From Glandiceps talaboti (Eukaryota; Hemichordata; Enteropneusta; Spengelidae): 22,500 nt of DNA. The stretch lies in contig NC_135558.1 in the NCBI RefSeq assembly GCF_964340395.1, positions 5,767,501 to 5,790,000 on the forward strand. Reading direction: 5' to 3'. Shown in pieces: positions 7,914 through 21,062 of this stretch (the stretch's first letter is position 1; each line of letters begins with the position of its first letter). The translations under genes and the position numbers were made by a program. Under the pieces are notes generated by a model. That model did not search any database. It had not been told where the DNA came from and saw nothing but the letters and a program-made list of their open reading frames with translations.

Positions 7914-10796
7914 TTCTCAAATAGAAAGAGAAGTGCACTTCAACAAAACACAAACACTATAGTGTGCCAGTGTCCCAATAAAGGTACGGTTTACAGAGAA
8001 CACATGGACACATGACATAATGTCTGATTTACAGTAGCTTTTTAACTCCCGGCGTCATTGTGCAGAAAATAGAAATTAAAACCCTTCCTCTAGGCAGCCG
8101 TGTTGTCTGTAGTCCTTTAGGCATGACATGTCATGTCGTGCCGCAATCAGCCAACATTCACGTGAGCTGACGCGTCATGTCTTTAAGCCAGCCTTCAGCA
8201 ATTACAAGGGTGGGTCACATTTTACACTCGGGGAGGGCCAAATTTTAGAAAATGGAATCACATTTTACTTTGACTTTGACTCTCTGCATAATCTAACTTT
8301 ACATTATGTTGTGATTTTGGCAAATATCCCACCACTGCCACCACTATCACTGTTGCACCGTAAAACATATCAGTCAATTCGCTGCTTACAACCACGCTGC
8401 ATGCTGGGAATGGTTGTGGCGTGGAAGGAGGAGTGGTTCTCACAGGAGTGAAAGGGGAACTAGTCTAGCGCTATCCGTGGCATCGAATCTCAAGATCTGG
8501 GGTAAAGAGATGATGGGGGGGGGGGATTCGATGATTACGCGTAGATCTAGGGGAAAACAGCTTAATTGGAAGATACTAGGGACAACGTGATGTGGAAATC
8601 ATGGTGTTAATTTCGGTCCCGACAATATCGGTAATGTCAATTAGATGTAAACGTGGGATTTAACAAATACATTCCCGTCACAGAAAATTCACTATGGTGG
8701 TAGTAGTGGGAAACAACCAGTGCCTTTCAAATCATTAATGTAATTGTAAATTTTCCATGGCATGTACTTCCCTATAGATATAAAGTTCCCTAATTTCTTA
8801 AAACGTCACCATTACGAAAGACCAGTTAAAAGTTTACATTTACTGATTCAGAAGGACGAATAGTAAACGTGAATTATCCCGTCTAGAAAGGAGAAGTCTT
8901 GAACTGAATACAGAAGTAAATTATGACTAAAAGCAATGCCAAAGAGCCTATCAATCACTCTCAAGTGTCATCAACATCGGCTGAGTGAACGTTTGTCAAA
9001 CTTCACGTAAAACTATGTACGATTCACTGAGGAGAGAAAATGGGGGGTGGGGGGTTACACAATTGTCCCAGATGTAGTTGGATTTGCCCTGATAACGGTA
9101 AAAGCATATCGAATCTAAATATTTATCTGCATTTGCATTTACCCGCTGCCTTTACCATTGATGTAGTAGTTTCGTCCAGTCCTAGCGCGATTTCAGGTTT
9201 GAAAGATTAAAACCAGAGGAGAGAACTGTTATCCATTCACCCATTGCAATGGAAGCCAAGAACTTATAAATCGAAACGTATATCCAAATCATAATATGTC
9301 TCCCTGGTGAAAACATGGTTTTGTTTGTCAAATACAGCATCCAACGCCAGCTGATTGTGTACACTAACCAAAGTATGTATATTCTGATCTGCTGGTTTTA
9401 TTGCTAATATGGGAAGCAGTAATTCAATGTAATGAAATGTGTACTATATCAATATTCTCTCTCTCTCCCTGTTTTAGAAGTGTGTGTCTACATATCGATA
9501 TATTGCTACCCAACCGTTGCACGACTTCGTATAAACATACATGCATACCAGAGCTACATGATTGGAATGTTGGAGGGAAGTTGGCGATAATTATATAAAT
9601 TAAACCTATATATTATGAATAATAAATGTGTATATGCATGTCTCAACTAAGGATTTATGATACTTCAAGTGTAGAAATGGCTAAGTGCCAATACCTAGCA
9701 ATTATTTTCGTGCTGGTGCTGTGGGTTCTTATCAAAGTACTAGTAATTTCTCTTTTTATAATTAGTTTATTTCAGTAAAATAAGATCGACAGCACAGATA
9801 TATTCTACTCAAAGTTACAATTTTATAGTCGAACGAAATGTATACGCTTTCTTTGGACAACTACCCAGTTTTGATTTATTACATCATGGTACTCTTTATG
9901 GAGACGACACCTCACACCGCCCCCCCCCCCCACACACACACACACACATACATACACATACACGGACACGGACAAGTCAGTGGTTTCCATGCAAGCTTAG
10001 TTCGATGTCGGTCCTCTTGTTAGAATTCTTATAAGTTTCTGGGAGTAGAAGACTTCAGTTTGTTTTAGGTGTCCCAACACCAGCCAAGACAATAAGTATC
10101 GCAACTACACAAATTAACTCACAAACAGATTAAAACACTGTGGGGAAAAAAATTGCGAAAAGCATTCATCGAGAAATACTGCAAATACAAAAGGACGAGG
10201 CATGATGGAGGAAGTATAAATATAGTTTGTACAGGGCAATGTACAATCTGGGCCAGCAATGATGTAGTCTATAAAATGCATCATAAAACAATTATTAGTG
10301 CTAGTAACGCTGTTATGGTGTCATATACGTTGTACCTATATGGAGATCTAACACCATGCCAGTAACACCTGTTTAGCAGGGATTTACATGAACACAAAAT
10401 GATTTCGATTAAAACTTGTAAATTTATCCTATTAGAGTTATCATAATCGAAGTATGCATCAGGAATAAAAACGTACCGGAAGGAAATCGTAGGTCTCAAG
10501 TTTGATCTCTTCCTATATCATATGTTTATGTTACCATAACAACTATAAATTACCTTTCTTCATCTCAGTTCTTATGGTAACCGTATTCACACAGTTCAAA
10601 AAGTTCCAGCAAGGAGAACAATATTTATCAACATATCTATGAAATAAGTGTTTGTTTGGCTACACACAATTAAAATGAGACATACAATAGTTGGAAGTCA
10701 TAAAAATGGCAAATTCTCTTACACGGTAATAATATAAAACTTAAAAAGGGTCAAACTTTACATGCGGAGTTAGACATGTGTGCTGGACAACCTTCC
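7914..10796. other. Intergenic region without recognised genes
   Basis: No splice-bounded exon, RNA gene or intact element was recognised. Contents seen are a 23 bp palindrome at 8120-8142, G-rich runs near 8515-8525 and 9041-9053, a short dispersed block at 8481-8515 that recurs inverted near 20192-20238, and a C12 tract followed by (CA)n at about 9920-9970. Confidence 0.5.
8120..8142. repeat. 23-bp near-perfect palindrome
   Basis: GGCATGACATG / CATGTCGTGCC around a single central base pairs at 10 of 11 positions. No flanking array or gene explains it. Confidence 0.5.
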
Positions 10797-10806
10797 TGTC
10801 TCTGTC

Positions 10807-10845
<39 letters not shown>

Positions 10846-10944
10846 GACTCTATATATATTTTCTCTATATATTCTGTCTCTCTCTCTCTATATATATATA
10901 TGTATACATACATACATACATACATACATACATACATACATACA

Positions 10945-10974
<30 letters not shown>
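10797..10974. repeat. Compound microsatellite (CTGT)n-(TA/TC)n-(CATA)n
   Basis: A CTGT run at about 10797-10846, mixed TA and TC dinucleotides, then CATA repeats at about 10904-10974. Open frames through it are repeat artefacts. It lies about 360 bp upstream of the gene B start codon. Confidence 0.9.
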
Positions 10975-10975
<1 letters not shown>

Positions 10976-11337
10976 CACAACAACTGCCAGAATCGTCGCA
11001 CGACAAAGTATAAAGGGTCGATGTGCCATTATAAGTCCTTAACAGGGACAGTAGTTGTAAAGCGCTGTGATAAATGTGTCGGAAAACATTACACAAAAAC
11101 AAACATTATTTATTATTATCTCTTTATGGTTAAATTTATAACACTCTGACTGGCTTCAAGTTACGAAAATTTCTGAAATTTACATATACTTTACACGATA
11201 TTTATAACTTCCAAGATATGTTGAAATTCGTTGCAGGTAGTGCCAGTCTCCACAAGGTGTAATTGCAAGGTGCAATCAGATGAACGGTGAAGAGAGTGGG
11301 GATCGCAACAAGTCGACGAAAACTACAGTAACTAGCC

Positions 11338-11398
11338 ATGAGAATAATAGATTCGTCATTTGTTCGTATTTTCATGGCACTTTGTCTCTCTATTCACA
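11338..11398 (+). CDS. Gene B exon 1: start codon and signal peptide
   Basis: The ATG sits in a GCCATGA context and opens MRIIDSSFVRIFMALCLSIH, a short hydrophobic leader, then CACA|GTAAGTG, a consensus donor in phase 1. Joining to 15065 gives a serine codon and continues into exon 2. The 3.67 kb intron makes this the least certain exon, but phase and position match gene A. Confidence 0.65.
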
Positions 11399-14300
11399 GT
11401 AAGTGCACCTTATTATATTTCACAAAGAGGGTTTTTCCGCAATTTTTGTTCACTTATTCCAGTTTGCAAAAGTTCCATTCGGTCACAACCAGGCTTAAAT
11501 CGTGAGTACGAAGAAGAAAGCGAGGGCGAACGAGTTCAATAACACAATACTGAAACAATACTTACTTCTCTGAGTTTAGTGTGTGTTTACTGGGGGTTTT
11601 TTAAAGGGTCACATGAGGCGAGTTGTACTTCTGTAGAGTAAAATATGTTGCATTGATAAAAGATACCTTCATTCTACTTTAACTGAAACATGTTCAACTA
11701 TCATTTGCTCTTTACAGAACTGAAATCTCAGACTGATATTTATACATAACATGAACGATTCGATGACGTAACATGAACGATTCGATGACCTAACATGAAC
11801 GATTCGATGTCGTAACATGAACGACTCGATGACATAATTTGATATACGTACTGGTATAGCAATTTTTTTTAGGAAACTACTATTTTGCAATGATGACTGT
11901 GCTAGAATGCCAGAATACGACTTGTAATGTCATTGAAGGAATGCATGGACCTTACGATAGAATTATTCAACTATTGTTTTATGTAACTTTATCCAAGTAC
12001 AACAACTTATGAACTCAGTTTGTGAATTATTCCGTTTCTTGATGGCAGTTATTAACGTCGACTAGAACTATCGAAATGTTGGTACTGTGACCAATGTTGC
12101 CATGATTGTTAAAGGAATATCGCTTAATTAACGTTGAAGCAAACCTTATTTCTAGTACTTGACGCAAACATGGCGTCAGTTTTTGAAATACGTCTAATAC
12201 ATAAATTTCTGGACGGGTAGAATTGCTATGACGTGACAAAGTTGGAATACATACAGTACTTCATAACGGTGATTAGAGTGCGTGTGTACACAGTTGCAAG
12301 ACGTGACTGGGTTTACGTGAGCAATCAAACACGCTTAATGGCCGATCACCATGGCAATCTACAATACTTTTGCATGTTCTATCACAATCATTTTTTAAAT
12401 TTACTAGCAAGCGGTGAGTACTGCTTAATAAATGATATCTTGATTATCAAACTTCTTTGCATACATGCCGAGTTTATGGTTTGAAATGTGACTACATTCG
12501 TTTACTAATTTGTTTATTTTTTTTAAACCTTAATTTATGTTTTTATAATTCATGAAGGTGTCTCATGACTTTTAAAATGAATTGAACAATTTCAAAAGCT
12601 CTTTTGATATGTTTTGTTCTAAATCATTAAGTATTGCTTTGTTGGTTTTAATTCAACAAAATTAGACTTTACTATGGCTACCTTATTAATTATTAATAAC
12701 TTACTTCTGCCGATCGCCCTCAGTGCCAAGGATTCTGCTACAATGTTAATGTCGACGGTGAGCGATCACTCACTTTCTGGTGAGCGATCACTCACTTGTG
12801 TTTGCAACAACAGTAGGTTTAGTTTGTGGCTATCTTATTTTGCCGACAGCTTATTTCCCACAGTAATATTTTTGTTTAAAGTGAAACTTGTTATTTCATT
12901 TGAGTATATATACAATCTAATTTACATTGATTCAAATCACTAATTACTACTTCACAAAGTTTGACATAGTATAGAACAGCTAGGGCTTCTTCTTGTCATG
13001 TCGCCACAAGTAGTGGTAATTCAATAGTATACTTGGGCGTATCTATTGGTATACATTCATAAAGCTACTTCCATGTAATGACTGATAATAGTACTGTAGA
13101 TTTATTACCCCTGGCACAGACCTATGTCAACACAACGGCCCTATATCACTTCCTCAACTCCCTGGAGAGCATACAATCCATTGCAGCCTCTGTGAACGCA
13201 TGTGATTAAAGAATTCACATATATTAACCCTTGTTCTACCATACCAGGTCGCCAATTCTACAGCCGGGTTGACTTAGTAATAAATACACATTAATTATAT
13301 GCACACTAAATAAAAAATGACACTCCATTTACAACTAGTATAGTTTTAACATGTTGACAAATTCAAAACCTAGCTTTCGCTCAAGATATATACTTAGTAC
13401 CACTATACTACATACAGATATATTGACCACTAATTAACAAATACAATACCTAAACAATTTCTAGTGAAAATATATTTGGTCGTTTGATTGAAAAAAAAAA
13501 TCCCAGTGCAGCTAGTGCATGTTTAATGCATTCACGTACTTCCAACGTTTAAACAAAACAATGTATCTAAATCAATCACGTAAATGATGAACGTTGTCGA
13601 ACGACATCACCATTCACTTAGAGGGCAAACAAAGATTACGTACATACCTGGTAATTAGTTAACAATCATATGACACAGATTTTTGGTTGATTCATTTTAC
13701 ACATGTACAGAAAATATCCCTCACTACATTTTTGTTGGTTTTTGTCACTTTTTGATAAGACATTTTGCCAAAATTCAACTTTGAATGAGTTGAAGAGTCA
13801 CAATTTTGAACGTCGAAACCACTTAATATGGGCACAACCAATTCTTTATTCTTTTCTAAAAACAAATTAAGAGAAAATTCGATTTATTGTACATATGTAC
13901 AAAGATATCAATAATTATTGTGTTCTGATTTTACACGATTTCATGAGAATTTTGTGCCGAAAATGTAGAAATTCAGATGGAATGAAAATAGGGGGTCACA
14001 ACTGTGATTGCCATGATCACTTTGGTATACTATTAGGGACAACCAGGTATTTTCTACAAATGTATATTAAGTTGATTTACTATACACACGTGTACTGAGA
14101 AAAATACCCTTGGTACCACCTTATTTTTATATTAAACCATACAATTTCATACGAATTTTGTGCCAACAATGTATAAGTGTGGATGTGATGAGGGGTCACA
14201 ATTTTGAACGCCGTTTCCAAGGTAACACGCAATGAATCTTTTTGTACTGCATTGAGTGTTTTTCTTTTCAACATCATTTTGCTGCTGTTAATACTAACAA

Positions 14301-14401
14301 TGTGATCAACTCAACCAGGGAAATTTTTATAGATTAATATGCAATCTTGAAATCGCCTGGGATGACGTCTCTCTCAGTGTCTGACGAATTGAAATTTCAG
14401 A

Positions 14402-14473
<72 letters not shown>

Positions 14474-17400
14474 TTTATTATCCCTCACGGGGAAATTTGT
14501 CTTGCGACAACACAGAAAAGCATACATATACATGTAATCTTTCACGTTAAAGTAGTACTAAGAACAACAAAAGTACGAAGACAATAAAAACTGTGTAAAA
14601 GACTACATAAAAACATTCACATTCCTTTACTTCTTACATTCTCTGGTCCGGTTAAGTATTCTGATGGCAGAAGGTACGTAACTGAGCCGAGCACGACGTG
14701 TTCTCAAGGATAAAATTCGATACCTGTGACCCGAGAGAAGCATCTCAAAATACTGAACTAATTATAAAGCATGGGAAGGGTCATTGGTAATTTTTGTGGC
14801 TTTAACAAGTGCTCGTTTTCCATATAATGATTTCATGCTTTTACATTCAGTTCCACATATTTTAGTACAGGTATTGACAATTGTTCATGTTTGAGTCAGT
14901 TTTCTGGAATGTTGAGTCAGTTGATAGGGAGATAAATCTTGATATCTTTGACAGGTGGAAAAGTTATCATGTACGACCAGTATATTAAACTCAGGGTGTA
15001 ATCTCAAAAAGTTCATATTATCATATATCTCTATATTATCACTTGTTTCTTCTCACGTCTGTAGGCGTTAAATGCTATGTTACAACTGATGAAATATATT
15101 CGCGGTTACTCGTGGCTGGCTACACCGCAAATTCACTGGGATCTTACGTATTCTACATCAATGGAACAGGTGAAAACATCTATGATTTGCAACTGATTCC
15201 AACGATCTCGATTTTTAGCAATATTCAGTCTAAAATCCAAGCTATGTCTTATGATTACTCTGAATCCTTGGTTTTCTGGAGTGACTCAGGACACAATAGC
15301 ATTCTAGCGTTGTCATTTGTTGGGGAATCCCCAGTATGGCACCCCTATAATGGCACATCACACGTAGTTGAGGGCGTTGCTGTGGACTGGTTAGCAAAGA
15401 ACGTCTACTGGACCGATGCTGCCTATAACTGGATCAAAGTGTCCAACTATAATGGAACTTACTACCGCTCTCTGATAACAACTGGCCTTGACCATCCTTC
15501 AGGAATTGCTTGCAATCCATTGACGGGGTAAGTGAGAATTTCATTCGTCAAGGGACAATGGGTCAACACAGCACAGCTTTGTTTAATACCCAAAGGGCAG
15601 GATGGAAGGGTAATAGTTTGTGTGGTGATCCACAGACTCGTGGGTAACTGGCGTATAATGTGGTACGAGTGGGACATCATGGTGTCTTTTTGTGACACGT
15701 CATACTAGTAATCAATTTATCTGTAGCCGATGACGCCATGTCATCATCCACATTTTGGAGAAGAGTTTCAACCCGTTGATAAAGTATAAACTATGTTCCC
15801 CACTGACACGTGTTGCGGTTAAAAAAATATATATATAACGTGACTGCTTTGCTCGATTTTCTTAAAGACATTTATACTGGAGTGATTTTGGAAAAATTAG
15901 CAAGATTGAAAGATCAAGTCTCTCTGGAAAAGATAGAACAGTACTGCTGGATGAAGTAAAAGATGGACTTCACGTTATCGGTAAACCTGTGTCAATCGCT
16001 ATCGATTACAACGACAACACGTAAGTGTCTCTGACACGTATTAACTTATGATGTGTTGGAATTTCGTTATACTGTACACTTTTACAGCAATCGGTTATGG
16101 GCCACAGACTAACTTTATGATCGTTTTGGAGATAGTTTAATATTTTTCGCATTGTTTATAAGTTTTCAGAACTATAATATTACAATGACTTTGAATAAAT
16201 CATTGAAATTTTCTTCTAGTTTATACTGGACAGATAATTTATATGGAGCAGTGAAGAGTCTTGACTTGGATAATGTAGCCGCACCTCCAAAGCTGGTTTT
16301 CCCTTTTCCTGAATCAGCATATATGCACGCTCTTGGTGTTGATCCGGTAACAATGTACATTTCTCCTAAAGGCAATTGTCACCCTTTTATTTTCGCACAT
16401 AGCTGGCAGATCATGTAACTATATTAGAATATCTCTCATATCTCCACTTGTGTACACGGGATCACTTGGACTTTAGGGAATTAACCCAGACTACATACAA
16501 TGTTCATGGTTGACTTTGATCATTTTAGAAGTAGTCAGGGAGCAGATGGAAGCTCTTGCCTTGTCTTCAGCTCGCTCGCTTCTCTCAAGTGAATCCAAAC
16601 TGTATTCAAACTTATAAACATAAATTATACAGTACTCAAATAATTGGATGATGAAATCATTAGCACCCGTACATGAATAAATTCAACGCAAATAATATTG
16701 ACAAATATGCGCGATAGCCAAAAAATGTGATCACGTCATTTTTCTTCTAGCTGCCTGTAATTAGTCACTATTTGACACTGTTGATCTTATAATAACGTTA
16801 AGTGTTGTCATCTCAGAAGAATACTATTCGCGAAATGCAAACATTTGTTCTAAGTATTATTACATGTAATTCATTGCAGCTGAGAGTTCACTGTTACCTC
16901 GCGCCACATCAAAACTTCGCGAACTTAGAAATGTGTGTTCTGTCATCCGTAACACTATTACAGGAAATAGACTTGTATTATTGAAAATTATTTATGCGAG
17001 TGTTAATATATCAAATGAATATTTTAATTTCTTAGGCTATAGTCATCACATGCTGTTTTTATCCCTTTCTCATTCTGTGGTCATGCAAACAACTCGATTT
17101 CTCAATATTTTCCCGCTCTTTTTTGTCAGAATTTTGGCTTTTTCCTAACTGTACAACATGGAAATAGATTGTGGATAATTCCAAAAACCTTCGGCAAAGG
17201 TGTTCGATACATTACCTTTCATGATGAAGCTATTCTGACGGGGGTGGCATACTACTCAGCCGATAGACAACCATATCAGCAATGTAAGACTATACTATCT
17301 ATTCCGACTATTCTATATATTCACGATTGTGCTATCTTATCACCACTATATTATATATTCAAGGCTATGCTATTAATTCATGAGTATACAAATACCCCTA

Positions 17401-20400
17401 CTATGTCACCAATATACCATATATTCCCCACTATACTATCGATATCTATTCACCACTATACCATCTATTCCCCACTATACTATCGATATCTATTCACCAC
17501 TATACCATCTATTCCCTACTCACCACTATACCATCTATTCATATCAGTCTTATAATAACCCATGATATTGTACTCAAAGCAAAACATTTCTTGATAATTC
17601 TAAGAAGAAAAATACACGTCTTATAATCTCAATATTTGCAAGGTGTGTGTGTGTGTGTGTGTGTGTGCGTGCGTGCATTCACTCGTATATGTATGTGTGT
17701 GTGCATTGTGCGCGCGCTTGTCTATGTACATCATGCGTGCGCGCGCTTGCATGTATGTATGTATGTATATATGTATAAAGAAATGCATAAGGAACTAATA
17801 AATCAGTCCGTATATATAGCTGTTAAATCCGACGTTTCGAATAAATATTCTTTTTCAAAGGAAAAATTGGCGAGACAGAGAAATGCCAGGTGACAACCCG
17901 AACATTTCTAAATATAATGGAACAAAACCGCGCGTGATATAAATAAACGGTTGTACGTGGGATAAGTTCTTAAATTCGCACGCAATGTATGTATGTATGT
18001 ATGTATGTATGTATGTATGTATGTATGTATGTATGTATGTATGTATGTATGTATGTGTGTGTGTGTGTGTGTGCGCGCGCGTGCATGTGTGTGTGTGTGA
18101 TTATTTCAAATGTTCTAATGAAATGATCAATAGAACCACAGTCCCTCTATCACCCTTAGACAGTCGTACACTGTCTATACTTCAACCGTTGAATGGAAAA
18201 CATTGTTTTCGTTACCTTTTCTGTTCTTCCTAAGCACAATGCGACAACGACGATTGTGATCAGCTGTGTATTAACACACCTTCTAGCTATGAGTGTATCT
18301 GTACCTATGGATATCAACTCGGGGAAGATGGAAAGTCATGTGAATTAGGTAAGTGTGACTGGGATGAAAATGAAAATATTAGGTACTGCAACTGGAATGT
18401 TTTTTAAAAAAAATGTTTTGTTGGGTATAATAACTCACTTGTAATATTGTACTGTATTGAACAATTTTGCGTCACCTGTGGGTAAATATATTTTTGTAGC
18501 TGTATACATGATATTAAATCAAATCAAATTGATGGAAAATGTCTAATTATTGGTATTTTAACAATTTTCAGTGAATATTTTACGTGTGGTTGTATGATCG
18601 CAAAATGATATCTTTTGTTATTTGATTAAGAAAATGTCACAGTTGTAGCTAGTCAAGGTTTAAAGTATACGGTGACCGATAGGGACAAGGAGGTGTGCTC
18701 TATCACAATGACGGGTTACCAATCAAAAAGTGGGGATTCCCAATCAAAAAGATATATGCTCCAACCAAAGAGTCGCTCCCATCAGAGAGGAGATGTGCGC
18801 CAACCAAAGAGTCGCTCCCATGAAAGGGGGGATGTGCTCCAACCAAAGTGTCGCTTCCATCAGAGAGGAGATGTGCTCCAACCAAAGAGTCGCTCCCATG
18901 AAAGGGGGGATGTGCTCCAACCAAAGAGTCGCTCCCATCAGAGAGGAGATGTGCTCCAACCAAAGAGTCGCTCCCATGAAAGGGGGGATGTGCTCCAACC
19001 AAAGAGTCGCTTCCATCAGAGAGGGGATGTGCTCCAACCAAAGATTGGTTGGTCTTCAGTGGAGGATTCAGACTGACGGTTCAGTGTCTTGTAAGAATAT
19101 GGCGCTGTCGGCAACGATCAATCGAGTTCTGAAGGATGCATATACAGTTACTTTACAAGTTTATGGTTTATGAGGTCATTTTTGCATTTCTGTGTGTAAC
19201 ATTGCATCATACTTTACCCGTCATTATTTGTAACTGCGTCCTTTTTATAAGGAGACGAGATTTCAATTCAAGTATCTGATCTTTTTAGTTTAACTGTTTT
19301 CTCATATCATAAAATATTGCAATCGGTTTTTTCCCCAAATTATCCCCTTTCCGTAGATAACTCTGTTATCAAGGACCATGAATTAATTATTTCTTTCGAC
19401 GAAGGGGTTCTGTGTAAGTTGCCTGCAAATGTAGCGCATGATCCATTTCATAACCTGGTGTGCTTCACGAATGTCACCGTTAATGCAATGGATGTAGATA
19501 TACATGGACATTACGTATTCGCTTATATCCCACCAAGTACTGCAGATGGACAAATTGGTAGAATGAGACTGGAACAAGGAGAAAACTGGTATACCATTTA
19601 CCAAACAGCAATGGATGTCAGAGGTAAAGATTTCGGTTTATTAATCGGTATAAAAGAGTTGCTCTCATAACTTCATTGACCAACAACATCGCTAGTCGGC
19701 GAACACGTTACGAAAGTTTGACAGTACTGTGGTCAGTTAGAGAGTTGTCGTAAAGAGGACAGCAGTTTATGATACTGGGGGGTATAGTGTTGCCGTAATA
19801 GTAGTTTACGACGTTTCGGATGTTTTCATTGCTTATAATATTTGCGCACTTCATCATCCTTATTGATTCAGTTCGGACTATTTTCAAAGGATGCTTGCAA
19901 GAACCTATTATTGAGGTTGGTTACCTCTTTTCAAAAAATACACTGGATAATAGATTATTGTCAGAAAGTCCCAAAATTGTAATATGCGGTCGTTGTGGGC
20001 GCTATTACTAGTATCAGCATTCCACAGTTTTCTTGGAGAAGAATGCATCCAACGACTTTTAATAAGAAGTAATAGAATGGTTCCGAAAATAACCAAGATA
20101 ACATAATTCCATAATTCCGTTTTCCAACCGTCCAAACTGTACACACACATGAATTTTCTTAGACTAAGTCAAGATGCAACCGATAGTATCAAATCATCTC
20201 TTTATCACCGTAAAGAGAGATCTTGAGATTCGATGACACGAACAGTATCTAGACTAAACTATATTCTCAACCTAGGTATAGCTGTGGACTGGGCTGCAGT
20301 TACCTTGTACTGGACGGACTTTGCACAGGAGCGTATTATGATATCTGATTTTGATGGAAAGTATACTACAGAGTTAATTTCCACTGACGTACACGAACCA

Positions 20401-20921
20401 TCAGCCATTGTTGTGTTTGCACCGGAAATGTAGGTATACAGAAATTATCATGATGTGTATTGAGTGTCGACAGTTGTTGTTATGAATTTTTTTAAGAGCG
20501 CGAAGGGTGGGCTGTGAAATTAATTTCTCCCCAGGCTCCCCTGCCGTAAATTCTGACCCAGCCTAAGCATTTGTATCTTCAAATGTATTCTGATTCTTTA
20601 AAAGAAATTAAAGTTTCAAATACCTTGTTTTTGCCAAATTTGAAAATCACGTAACGTGTCAACTGTTTTCGTTATATATCAAACGTTTGTATGAATAAAG
20701 TCATGTGTAATTCAATTTCAGGTTTTTGTTTTGGAGTGAAACTGGTTCAAATCCACGAATTGTTAGATCTGATCTCACAGGGTTACGACGTATGGATATT
20801 GTCACCATGGATATACAATTACCGAGACAGCTGGTTGTTGACATCAATAACAAAAGGTAGGCTATATCAGTATTGGGAGTGGTGTGACATGGTCTACAGA
20901 CATACAGATAGACAGATAGGC

Positions 20922-20952
<31 letters not shown>

Positions 20953-21025
20953 TAGACATACACACACAGACATACAGACAAACACACAGACATACATACA
21001 TACATACATACATACATACATACAT

Positions 21026-21062
<37 letters not shown>

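Noticed and set aside
8128-8451. 107-codon plus-strand frame
   Set aside because: No recognisable domain, no consistent splice sites, and it begins inside the 23 bp palindrome.
10770-11149. Long open frames on both strands through the microsatellite upstream of gene B
   Set aside because: They encode only YIHT, MYVC or SVCL repeats generated by CATA/CTGT arrays; no splice logic or protein-like flanks.
12674-12943. 89-codon plus-strand frame with a hydrophobic start, resembling a signal peptide
   Set aside because: It runs through the GATC palindrome doublet, has no family resemblance, and lies in gene B intron 1; treated as chance.
18672-19173. Repetitive proteins in both strands of the 39-bp array
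   Set aside because: Four frames are open only because the unit is a multiple of three without stops. Exons 6 and 7 of gene B join in phase without it.
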